32,542 nt of DNA from JAOUEE01 sp051011595 (GTDB taxonomy: Bacteria; Actinomycetota; Acidimicrobiia; Acidimicrobiales; SHLQ01), in contig JBPCTQ010000301.1 of the NCBI GenBank assembly GCA_051011595.1, forward strand, positions 1 to 32,542, given 5' to 3'. The notes beneath the pieces are model-generated. The model searched no databases. It worked only from the letters and a program-made list of their open reading frames with translations, and was not told where the DNA came from. This document shows positions 8,512-16,030 of this stretch, in pieces; positions within the stretch are counted from its first letter, which is position 1, and each line of letters begins with the position of its first letter. The position numbers were made by a program, and so were the translations under genes.

Positions 8512-9437
8512 CAGCCGCCGGCGTGCACCGGGGGCACGTTGGTGACGACCGCTCTCGGGTCTTCGAGGACCAGATCGGTGGCATCAACTGCGTCGAGCAC
8601 GGCCCGGGCAACCGAGTCCCGGGCCACGCCTTCGGCCGACAGCTGTGGGGCATGCCAGAACTGCACCTCGACTTCGACCTGGGTACCGTCGAATCCGGTC
8701 AGCAGCACCTCGGGCGGAGGTTCGGTCAGCACCGCTCCGACACCGGCGACGGCGTGCTGCAACCGATCGATCGCGTCGACCTGTCCGGCCTCACCAGCCA
8801 GCCGCAACGCCATCTCGGATCGACGCCGACCGAGGACCGAGTAATTGACCAGCGTGTGGTCGAGGACGTCACGATTGGGTATGTGCACGGACCGGCCGTC
8901 CTTGGTGATGATGACCACGGTTCGGGCGTTCACCTCCTCGACCACGCCGACGGTGTCGTTGGAATCGATGACATCCCCCGGCTTGAACGGCCCCCGCAAC
9001 TGCAGCAGAAGTCCGGCGCTGAGATTCTGGATCAGCGGTTGGAGGAACAGGGCCGCAACCACGATGACAAGAACGAGCACGAGGATGGGTCCGAGGCCGA
9101 ACCCGAGGACCTCGAGCACGATCCCGGCCGCAAAGAGGTACACCGCAACCGACGCCAGCTGTCCGCCGACCAGCACGGCGGTGGCGGTGGGGCCCTCGGC
9201 GTGGGGCGCCAGGCGGGCGAAGAGGCGCCGCAACAGCCACGAGAGTGCGGCGGCTGCGACCACGACCGCCAAGGCGACGATCAGGTCGGTGACATCGAGC
9301 TGGCCGGCCGACCAGCGGTCGAGGCCGACTTCGATCTCCCCCCCGACCTGGGAGACGAGATCTTCCTGTGACTCCGACGAGCCCTGTGATTCCGACGAGT
9401 CCGTCTGGGTCAATTGGCTCGGGAATAGGCCCTGCAA
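8511..9437 (-). CDS. MscS-family mechanosensitive channel
   Basis: The protein has an acidic, serine-rich N-terminus, three hydrophobic helices (the first beginning LIVALAVVV) and a pore-lining helix followed by LQLRGPFKPGDVID and VHIPNRDVL. These are hallmarks of the MscS beta domain. A soluble C-terminal domain completes a small MscS of about 308 residues. Such channels release solutes on hypo-osmotic shock. The TTG at 9437 is preferred because AGGAG lies 5 nt upstream (9443-9447); an ATG at 9464 and a GTG at 9593 in the same frame are alternatives without a good ribosome-binding site. The stop overlaps the start of the next membrane-protein gene. Confidence 0.85.
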   Translation of the reverse strand: MQGLFPSQLTQTDSSESQGSSESQEDLVSQVGGEIEVGLDRWSAGQLDVTDLIVALAVVVAAAALSWLLRRLFARLAPHAEGPTATAVLVGGQLASVAVYLFAAGIVLEVLGFGLGPILVLVLVIVVAALFLQPLIQNLSAGLLLQLRGPFKPGDVIDSNDTVGVVEEVNARTVVIITKDGRSVHIPNRDVLDHTLVNYSVLGRRRSEMALRLAGEAGQVDAIDRLQHAVAGVGAVLTEPPPEVLLTGFDGTQVEVEVQFWHAPQLSAEGVARDSVARAVLDAVDATDLVLEDPRAVVTNVPPVHAGG

Positions 9438-9554
9438 CGGAACTCCTGTGATCGCTCGTCTCATCTTGCCATTCGAGCGCCTGCCGGGCGGCCACCACCT
9501 CAGCTTCGCACCATCGAAGATCGCTGGGATCTGCTCATCGCCCAGCTCCACGGC

Positions 9555-9755
9555 GTGGAGGTCGGCGCACCGTCGGAGCCGGCCGGCCAACACCTTCGTA
9601 TCGCCACCGCAGAGGCCCGAGCGCTGAATGACGCGGTGCAGACCAAGCGCCGTACCAGACTGGGTTCCGTGTCACCCAACGACCAGCTACTCGAGGCACC
9701 GCCGGCACTCGATCAGTCCCTGCGCGACATCTTGACCACCATTACCTCCTCATGA
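9555..9755 (+). CDS. Small hypothetical protein overlapping the flippase-like gene
   Basis: A 66-residue ORF from a GTG start whose TGA overlaps the ATG of the following gene as ATGA, a common sign of real, coupled genes. The frame is open back to nt 9429 but holds no ATG there, and no clear Shine-Dalgarno sequence precedes the GTG. The product is hydrophilic, with a charged central part (NDAVQTKRRTRL) and no recognised domain. It could be a small regulator or simply a chance ORF. Confidence 0.4.
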   Translation: MEVGAPSEPAGQHLRIATAEARALNDAVQTKRRTRLGSVSPNDQLLEAPPALDQSLRDILTTITSS

Positions 9756-10846
9756 CCGATGCGCCGGACCTCATGACGTCCGATCACCCGTCGCTGGCCA
9801 AGCGGCTGCTTCGCGTCGGCATCTTCATCGCGGTGCTCGTACTCGTCTTCGGATGGCTGCTACCCCAGATCGTCGACTACGACCTGATCGCCGACGCCAT
9901 CACCGGCCTCACCTGGGAACAACTGGCCGTGCTACTCCTGCTGAGCCTGCTGCGGGTACCCACCGAGGCCATGGTCTATCGGGCCATGTTGCCCGGGCTG
10001 CGATTGATCGCCGGCTCCGGGGCGTACCTCTCGTCGAACGTGGCCGCCAACTTCATGCCGCCGCCGGCCTCGTCGATCGTCCAGTACGCCTACTTCCGGG
10101 CCGAGGGCTTCGAGTCCAGCGCATCGATGACCGGCGCGGTCGGCTCCTTCGTGTTTCCCCAGGGGGGCCGAATCGTCCTGCCGATCGTGGCCTTCGTGGT
10201 CCTGTTGCTCGCTGGGGCGGTGGACACCGAAGCACTCGTCATCACGGCCGTGGCGGTGGTGATCGTGGCGGTGGTCGTGGTGATCATCCGCAAGATCGGC
10301 CAGAGCGAACAGTCGGCCCGATGGGTAGGAGCCAAGCTGGCCGCCATCGCGTCCTGGGTGCTGGTGAAGTTCGGCAAGGAGCCGGTCGACGACCTTGGCG
10401 ACCAGGTGGTCGACTTCCGGGACAACGCCTACGCCGTCGTCCGTGATCGTTGGGCCATCGGATCGATCGCCGTGGCCCTGAACCTGCTGATCACCTACTT
10501 GATCCTCGTCGCCGCCCTGCGGGCCGTCGACGTCGACCAGTCACAACTGGGATTGGTGGCCATCTTCGCCTGCTTCGCAGTGGCATTCTTCGCCGGTGTG
10601 GTGATTCCCATCACCGGCAGCGGCCTGGGCGTCGTCGACGTCGTGATGGTGTCTTCGCTGTCGGCGTCGGCGACCAGCGGCGTCGACGTCAACATCATCG
10701 TCGCGGCGGTGGTGTTGTGGAGGGTTTTCTACGGGATCCTGGCCATCATCCCCGGGGCCCTCACCCTGACACTCTTCACCCGGGCCAATCGCGATCTCTT
10801 GAGCGAGGCCGCAGGCGAGCTGAGAGGCGACGACGACGAATCGTGA
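9752..10846 (+). CDS. Flippase-like integral membrane protein (LPG synthase TM / UPF0104 family)
   Basis: The 364 residues form about eight hydrophobic segments. Between them are features of the lysylphosphatidylglycerol synthase transmembrane family (YbhN-like): a loop with LRVPTEAMVYRAML, a segment SSNVAANFMPPPAS in the position of the family's G-x-(x)-PGG-like loop, and a conserved glycine-serine motif late in the protein (PITGSGLGVVDVVMV). There is no C-terminal aminoacyltransferase domain, so lysyl-lipid synthesis is not expected; lipid or polyprenol-linked substrate translocation is the usual inference. The ATG at 9752 overlaps the preceding small ORF; ATG 9773 is an alternative. It converges on the ClC gene 53 bp downstream. 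Confidence 0.75.
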   Translation: MTDAPDLMTSDHPSLAKRLLRVGIFIAVLVLVFGWLLPQIVDYDLIADAITGLTWEQLAVLLLLSLLRVPTEAMVYRAMLPGLRLIAGSGAYLSSNVAANFMPPPASSIVQYAYFRAEGFESSASMTGAVGSFVFPQGGRIVLPIVAFVVLLLAGAVDTEALVITAVAVVIVAVVVVIIRKIGQSEQSARWVGAKLAAIASWVLVKFGKEPVDDLGDQVVDFRDNAYAVVRDRWAIGSIAVALNLLITYLILVAALRAVDVDQSQLGLVAIFACFAVAFFAGVVIPITGSGLGVVDVVMVSSLSASATSGVDVNIIVAAVVLWRVFYGILAIIPGALTLTLFTRANRDLLSEAAGELRGDDDES

Positions 10847-10899
10847 CCACTGCACCCGATGCGTGGTGGATGTCCGGGTCGGCCGGCGGGCGGCTCCGA

Positions 10900-12126
10900 T
10901 CAGGGCCGCTGGGCCGGGCTGACCGATCGCGAACCGACCACCAGGCGGGTGGCAGCCACCGCCAGCAGCCCCGGCACGATGATAGTGGCCTGCCCGGTGT
11001 ACTCCGCGACGAACACCACCGCCGTGAGCGGCACGGCATAGCCGGCGCCCAGCATCGCCGCCGCGCCGACCGTGACGAACAGCGCCAGATCGTCGACCCG
11101 GACGGCATCGGCGAAGAGCCGGCCGATGACGGCGCCGGCGGCCATCAGCGGGATGAACAGCCCACCGACCCCGCCTCCGGCGATCGATATCGCCGGCCCG
11201 ATGGCGCGCAGCAGAAAAACAGCGATCAGGACACCGATCGCATGATCGGGCTCGATGGCCCAGTCGATCACCGAGTTGCCCGAGGTCAGCGCCAGCGACT
11301 CCCCGGTGAGGCCACGGCCGATGGCGTAGATGCCGGCCAGCGCCGCACCGGCCAGCAGCGCCCGCACCCAGACCGATGCTCGCTCTGACGCCCCCTCGGC
11401 GAGATGAACCAGCCTGATCACCCCAATGGCGCCAAGCCCCACGACCAGGCCGAGCACGATGCTCCACAGGGCACGGCCGTAGGTGAGCTCGACCACCGGC
11501 AACGGCGCTTCGGCCTCGGTACCGTCAATGGCAGCCATCGTGAGATAGCCGGCGGCCGACCCGAAAATGGCGGGCAGGACCCGTTCCCCGGAGAGTCGCC
11601 CTCGGAAGGGGACCTCCATGGCGAAGATGGCGCCCGCGGCCGGCGCCTTGAACACCGCAGCGATACCGGCGGCAGCTCCCGCGATGAGCATGGGGTGGTA
11701 GGCAGCCTCCACCGCCGTGGGCCAGCGGCGGTACAAGAAGCCGGCGACCGCCGATCCGGTGTACACGGCCGGACCTTCCATGCCGAGCGGCGCACCCGAG
11801 CCGAGGGTGGTGAAGGCCGCCGCCAATCGCCCGGGGGCGTACTTCGGATCGGCCTCCGGCTGGTCGTGGTGATACTCCTCGACGAACACCTCGGTGGAAG
11901 CCGACGACCGACCACCGATCGTGCGCACCAGCACCGCGGTCAGCAGCGCACCCACAACCACGGTCACTGCCGGCACCCACACCGGTTGGTGAAAGATCTC
12001 TTCGAGCACGTCGTCGACAGCGTGCTCGAGCGCCACGACGACCAATCCGGTCACCACCCCGATGACCGTGGCCGACAGCAACCAGATCGCCAGCCTCCGG
12101 TTGTCTTCCGACAGCGCCACCATCAC
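10900..12126 (-). CDS. ClC-family chloride channel/transporter with gating glutamate
   Basis: This 408-residue polytopic protein has the ClC signatures LGMEGPAVYTGS (gating glutamate about E117) and GGGVGGLFIPLMAAG near the C-terminus. In the helix after FKAPAAGAIFAMEV the position of the internal proton glutamate of ClC-ec1 (IIEEM) is valine, as in eukaryotic channels. The usual GSGIP anion-filter motif is not recognisable in the region around GRSSASTEVF. There are no CBS domains. The start is set at GTG 12126 because GGGAGGGG lies about 7 nt upstream; ATG 12123, 12186 and 12213 are alternatives. Whether it is a channel or an exchanger cannot be decided from sequence. It is divergent from the leader-MFS-ClC operon, with about 160 bp between. 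Confidence 0.85.
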   Translation of the reverse strand: MMVALSEDNRRLAIWLLSATVIGVVTGLVVVALEHAVDDVLEEIFHQPVWVPAVTVVVGALLTAVLVRTIGGRSSASTEVFVEEYHHDQPEADPKYAPGRLAAAFTTLGSGAPLGMEGPAVYTGSAVAGFLYRRWPTAVEAAYHPMLIAGAAAGIAAVFKAPAAGAIFAMEVPFRGRLSGERVLPAIFGSAAGYLTMAAIDGTEAEAPLPVVELTYGRALWSIVLGLVVGLGAIGVIRLVHLAEGASERASVWVRALLAGAALAGIYAIGRGLTGESLALTSGNSVIDWAIEPDHAIGVLIAVFLLRAIGPAISIAGGGVGGLFIPLMAAGAVIGRLFADAVRVDDLALFVTVGAAAMLGAGYAVPLTAVVFVAEYTGQATIIVPGLLAVAATRLVVGSRSVSPAQRP

Positions 12127-12285
12127 CAACGACCCCTCCCACCGCAACCCGATCGAGCGATCGACCACGGATACAGGACCAGTCATCGTAGGTCGCTGGC
12201 GAAATCGCTCCATCACCCACCCCGGGTGAAGAACCACCGCCGGCTGCGTGCCACCATGCGGTGTCTGTCGTCGGGAGGAGACACC

Positions 12286-12387
12286 ATGATCGGCATCACA
12301 CTGGCGCGGCCGGTGGGCCATGCGCGATCGATTCTGGTCGGGCAACCGTCGACGACCCATCACGGCCAGGAGCTCGCCGCTCGATGA
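12286..12387 (+). CDS. 33-aa leader peptide upstream of the MFS gene
   Basis: A 33-codon ORF with an excellent ribosome-binding site, GGGAGGAG (12273-12280), 5 nt before its ATG. Its TGA overlaps the ATG of the MFS transporter gene (ATGA). The MFS start has only a distant AGGAG, 11 nt away, so translation of this peptide may drive entry onto the transporter gene. The peptide is mixed basic and polar (LARPVGHARS..., THHGQ) with no recognised motif. It is either a regulatory leader or a short conserved partner peptide. Confidence 0.5.
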   Translation: MIGITLARPVGHARSILVGQPSTTHHGQELAAR

Positions 12388-13694
12388 CCGGCGTCGCGGA
12401 GCCCACCGAGGGCCGAGCCCGCTCATTCGAGTGGTGGATGCTGTCGAACTTCGCGGTGGGGGCGGGATTCTCCGCCTTCATCGCCCTGCTGATCCCGCCG
12501 TATGTGACCGAGACGACGAACGACGTCTCGGCGTCGGGTGTGGTGATGGCCGTCATCAGCCTGGGTGCGGTGCTGGGTCCGGTGCTGGGCAGCTTCGCCG
12601 ACAAATACCGAGCCCATCGGGTGGTGCTGTGTGGAGGGCTCGCCGGCATGACGCTGGGTTTCGCCTTCTTCGCCGGTGCGGCCGAGTCGTCGGCCTTCTA
12701 CGCCCTCGACGCCATCGTCTTGGGCGTCTCGGTCGCCGCGGTGTCCGCCGTGGGCCCCGTGTTCGTCGTGGGAGCCGGGCTCTCGCGGGAGCTCGAGGCC
12801 AAACGCATGACGTACTACTCGTTGATGATGCCGGCCGGCCAGGTGTTGGGCGGTGTCCTCATCACGGCGGCCGCGCAGGCCGAATGGTCGTTCTCCAACC
12901 GTTTCTGGCTGGCCACAGCAGTGAGTGGCGTGCTCTTCGTCGGAGTGCTCGTCACCAGCCGCGGTCCGGAGCAACGTATCCACGCCGCCATGGACCGAGC
13001 GACCGCGCAAGCGGCCGGATCCGATGGCGAAGCCGAGCGGGTGAAGATCCCCATCAAGGCCGTGGTGTGGTCCGCGTTCGGGGCGTTCCTGCTGGTGTCG
13101 ACATTGACGTCGGTGGCCAACAACGGCATCAACAACCAGATCTCGAACATCTTGCCCGAGGTGTACGGCATCAGCGAGAGCGGCACGTCAACGCTGATCG
13201 CCGTCGCCGGACTGCTGAACGTCGTGTTGTTCTTCCCCGCCGGCAAGTGGATGGCCCGATCGGGTGCGCTCACCGTCTACAACGCCGGGCTCGTGCTGCG
13301 CTTGGTGGGTGCGCTGGGCATGGCGTTGGTGGGCTGGCTTGCCGGCTCGGCGGTGATCCTGGCTGTGGCCAGCATGCAGCTGCTCTACCAGGGAAGCCCG
13401 TTCGCCCGGCTGGCCCAGCCCAGCACCGCAGTTGGATTCGCCAGTTTCCCGGCCGGCGCGGCCAACGGGTGGCTGATCGGCTGCTCGGCGCTGGGCAGCT
13501 TCCTCGGCAGCGTGCTGGGGGGTGTGTTCGCCGACCAGTGGGGCTTCAACGCGGTGAACTGGATGGCGGCTGTCGCCGCGGGCGGGTCGGTGGTGATCTC
13601 GGTGCTCATCCTCTCCCCGATCATGCGGGCCAAGGGCCAACCGGTCGACGTTGACCCAGTTCCCGGGGCCGCGGCCAAAGCTGCCACTGCATGA
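12384..13694 (+). CDS. MFS transporter
   Basis: The 436 residues form about 12 membrane helices in two halves joined by a charged loop (near GSDGEAERVKIP). The family's loop 2-3 pattern is visible as GSFADKYRAHRVVLCGG, close to the G-x-x-x-D-R-x-G-R-R consensus. The substrate is not evident: the closest overall impression is an efflux or sugar-like MFS member, but no specific motif settles it. It is coupled at both ends by ATGA overlaps, with the 33-aa leader before it and the ClC-like gene after it. This suggests that transporter and channel are made together. Confidence 0.85.
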   Translation: MTGVAEPTEGRARSFEWWMLSNFAVGAGFSAFIALLIPPYVTETTNDVSASGVVMAVISLGAVLGPVLGSFADKYRAHRVVLCGGLAGMTLGFAFFAGAAESSAFYALDAIVLGVSVAAVSAVGPVFVVGAGLSRELEAKRMTYYSLMMPAGQVLGGVLITAAAQAEWSFSNRFWLATAVSGVLFVGVLVTSRGPEQRIHAAMDRATAQAAGSDGEAERVKIPIKAVVWSAFGAFLLVSTLTSVANNGINNQISNILPEVYGISESGTSTLIAVAGLLNVVLFFPAGKWMARSGALTVYNAGLVLRLVGALGMALVGWLAGSAVILAVASMQLLYQGSPFARLAQPSTAVGFASFPAGAANGWLIGCSALGSFLGSVLGGVFADQWGFNAVNWMAAVAAGGSVVISVLILSPIMRAKGQPVDVDPVPGAAAKAATA

Positions 13695-15022
13695 CCGCGG
13701 ATCACTTCGCCCGCGACCGGCGCTTTTGGTTGCCGGTCCTCTACGCCGTCCCCATCGGGCTGCTGGCCGGCTTCGCCGGTCTGTTGTTCACCCAGGCGGT
13801 GGCCGAGGCGACGAGTCGTCTCTGGCCCGAAGAGGTGGACAACAGCTTCCTGGGGGGTGAGTGGTGGTGGCTGGCTCTCACCATCGGAGCCGGGTTGCTG
13901 GTCGGAGTCATGCGACGGTTCCTCCATGTTCCTGCTGAGCCCGCCGGCGCCCTCGAGAACATCTCCAACGCGCATGTCGACCAGCGATCGGCCATCCCCA
14001 TGATCGTCGTGTCGTTCGTCTCCCTGGTCGGCGGAGCCAGCCTGGGACCCTTCGATGCGGGAACCCGGTCGGGTGGTGCAGTGGGCGAATGGTTCTCGGA
14101 CCGGATCGGTGTCGACGACGAGATCAGACGGATCAACACCCTGGCCGGTATCAACGGATCGGTCGGTGGTCTGCTCACGTCACCGATCCTGGGCACCCTG
14201 CTCATCACCGAGCTCAACCCGCCGGAAGGGCAAGACCAGTACTACCGCGTGGTGGCCCCCAGCCTGGTTGGTTCGGTGTTCGGGTTCTTCGTGATCTTCT
14301 CGTTCGTGGGCGCCACGTTCCTCGAGGTGTTCGCCGTCCCGACCTTCGACGTGGAGATCTGGCACTTCGGAATCGCCGTCCTGCTCGGCATCGTCGGGGC
14401 CTTCCTGGCGCGACTACTCGGCGCAACCGTGTACCTGATGCGGAATCTGGCGAGCCGTATCACCAACACCGTCGTTCGGGCAGGCATCGGCGGCTTGGCC
14501 ATCGGCCTGATCGCGGTGAGCTTCCCGCTGACGTTGGGATCCGGGAAGGCCCAACTACCCGAGATGATCGACCAGGCCGACCAGCTGGGTGGCTGGCTCC
14601 TCGTGGCGGTCGTCCTGGCCAAGATCCTCGCCATGGCCGTGAGCCTGGGCACCGGGTTCATCGGCGGACCGGTCATGCCCACGCTGGTGATCGGTGGGGC
14701 AGCCGGGGTGGCGACCCACGTCATCATCCCCGATCTTCCGATCGCACTCACCTTGTCGTGCCTGCTGGTGGCCGTGCCCGGCGCATCGATCAAGGCTCCT
14801 TTCGCCATGGCCCTGCTGGCCGCGCTCACGGTGGGGGTGGGACCGATCACCGTGGCGCCGGCGGCGGTGTCCGTGCTCACGGCCTACCTGCTCACTGCCG
14901 GCCTCGGACTGTTCAGCAGGATCTTGCCGGGCAAGACATCCGACCCCGACGATCCCGAGAACGTCAGCTATCAGGAACAACTCTTCGAGCTCAGCGATGT
15001 ACCCATCGACCGCAACAGCTGA
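13691..15022 (+). CDS. Divergent ClC-like ion channel protein lacking the gating glutamate
   Basis: The 443 residues have the ClC fold pattern: internal repeat helices, SLVGGASLGPFDAG in the place of the GSLG-[RK]-EGP loop, TSPILGTLLITEL in the place of the helix with the proton glutamate, and a well-kept GGPVMPTLVIGG filter motif. The gating glutamate position is therefore Phe or Asp (residues 121-122) and the proton glutamate position is Leu. By analogy with ClC proteins lacking these residues, proton-coupled exchange is unlikely and passive or otherwise gated ion flow is inferred. The gene starts within the MFS stop codon (ATGA) and so belongs to the same operon. The hydrophilic C-terminal tail of about 35 residues has no CBS domain. 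Confidence 0.8.
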   Translation: MTADHFARDRRFWLPVLYAVPIGLLAGFAGLLFTQAVAEATSRLWPEEVDNSFLGGEWWWLALTIGAGLLVGVMRRFLHVPAEPAGALENISNAHVDQRSAIPMIVVSFVSLVGGASLGPFDAGTRSGGAVGEWFSDRIGVDDEIRRINTLAGINGSVGGLLTSPILGTLLITELNPPEGQDQYYRVVAPSLVGSVFGFFVIFSFVGATFLEVFAVPTFDVEIWHFGIAVLLGIVGAFLARLLGATVYLMRNLASRITNTVVRAGIGGLAIGLIAVSFPLTLGSGKAQLPEMIDQADQLGGWLLVAVVLAKILAMAVSLGTGFIGGPVMPTLVIGGAAGVATHVIIPDLPIALTLSCLLVAVPGASIKAPFAMALLAALTVGVGPITVAPAAVSVLTAYLLTAGLGLFSRILPGKTSDPDDPENVSYQEQLFELSDVPIDRNS

Positions 15023-15056
15023 CGCGACGTACCGCACCAGTGGAGTTTCGGTTGGA

Positions 15057-15671
15057 TCAGACGCCTTCGACGTGGCGACGACCTTCAAGAGCCCGACCCA
15101 GGGTCAGCTCGTCGGCATACTCGAGGTCGCCGCCCACCGGTAGCCCGCTGGCGATCTTGGTGACATCCACCCCCAACGGGGTGAGTAGGCGGGCCAGGTA
15201 CATGGCGGTGGCTTCACCTTCGATGTTGGGGTTGGTGCACAGGATCATCTCGGTGATCGATTCCGGTTCGAGTCTCGCCAGCAGCTCCTTCACCCGGAGC
15301 TGATCGGGACCGATCCCGTCGATGGGGCTGATGGCGCCCTGGAGCACGTGATATCGACCCCGGTACTCCTGGGTTCGCTCCACCGCCACGATGTCGCGTG
15401 GTTCTTCGACCACACACAACACGCCATCGTCACGGCGATCATCGCTGCAGATCCCGCAGAGTGCACCCTGCTCCGCGATGTTGAAACACCGGTCGCAGAA
15501 GGCAATGCGGTCCTTCACCTCGGTGATGGCATCGGCCAATCGAGCCGCATCCTGGGGGGCGATCTTGAGGATGTGGAAGGCGATTCGTTGGGCCGACTTG
15601 GGCCCCACCCCCGGCAGGCGACCGAGCTCGTCGATCAGGTCCTGAACCGGACCGGCGTAGACACCACTCAC
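15057..15671 (-). CDS. recR: Recombination mediator RecR
   Basis: This 204-residue protein has the N-terminal helix-hairpin-helix GRLPGVGPKSAQRIAFHIL, a four-cysteine zinc finger (C59, C62, C72, C75), and the Toprim region with VVEEPRDIVAVE and TNPNIEGEATAMYLA. RecR works with RecO and RecF to load RecA on gapped DNA. The length is normal for the family. The start overlaps the ybaB stop (ATGA), completing the widely conserved dnaX-ybaB-recR operon. Confidence 0.97.
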   Translation of the reverse strand: MSGVYAGPVQDLIDELGRLPGVGPKSAQRIAFHILKIAPQDAARLADAITEVKDRIAFCDRCFNIAEQGALCGICSDDRRDDGVLCVVEEPRDIVAVERTQEYRGRYHVLQGAISPIDGIGPDQLRVKELLARLEPESITEMILCTNPNIEGEATAMYLARLLTPLGVDVTKIASGLPVGGDLEYADELTLGRALEGRRHVEGV

Positions 15672-16012
15672 TCGTCGGACCCACCCAACAGGCCACCGAG
15701 GCCGCCCAGGTCGAGATCACCCAGATCGAGGCCTCCCATGGCCCCTTCCTGGTTGTCGGCCACCTTGGCGGCGGCGTCGCGCAGGGCGGCCAGCACCAGA
15801 TCTTCGAGGATCTCGACGTCGGCCGGGTCGACCACGGCGGGGTCGATGCGCACCGACTGGAACTCGAAGTTGCCGTTCACCACCACCACGACCTTGCCCC
15901 CGCCGGCGCTGCCCTCCACATCGGTGGCCGCAGCCTCGGCGCTGGCCGCCATCATGTTCTGGGCCTGCTCGAGCAGTCCCGACAGGTCGGGCATCGATGG
16001 ATCGTCGGTCAT
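15668..16012 (-). CDS. ybaB: YbaB/EbfC-family nucleoid-associated protein
   Basis: The 114 residues show the YbaB/EbfC pattern: an N-terminal helix (DLSGLLEQAQNMMA), a short beta region (KVVVVVNGNFEFQSVRIDP) and a C-terminal helix (VEILEDLVLAALRDA). A glycine-leucine-aspartate repeat tail (GGLDLGDLDLGG) follows. The family forms dimers that bind DNA. A good AGGAGT precedes the ATG. It lies 18 nt after dnaX and overlaps recR, so the three are one transcription unit. Confidence 0.92.
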   Translation of the reverse strand: MTDDPSMPDLSGLLEQAQNMMAASAEAAATDVEGSAGGGKVVVVVNGNFEFQSVRIDPAVVDPADVEILEDLVLAALRDAAAKVADNQEGAMGGLDLGDLDLGGLGGLLGGSDE

Positions 16013-16030
16013 GGGGAGTACTCCTGTTGG

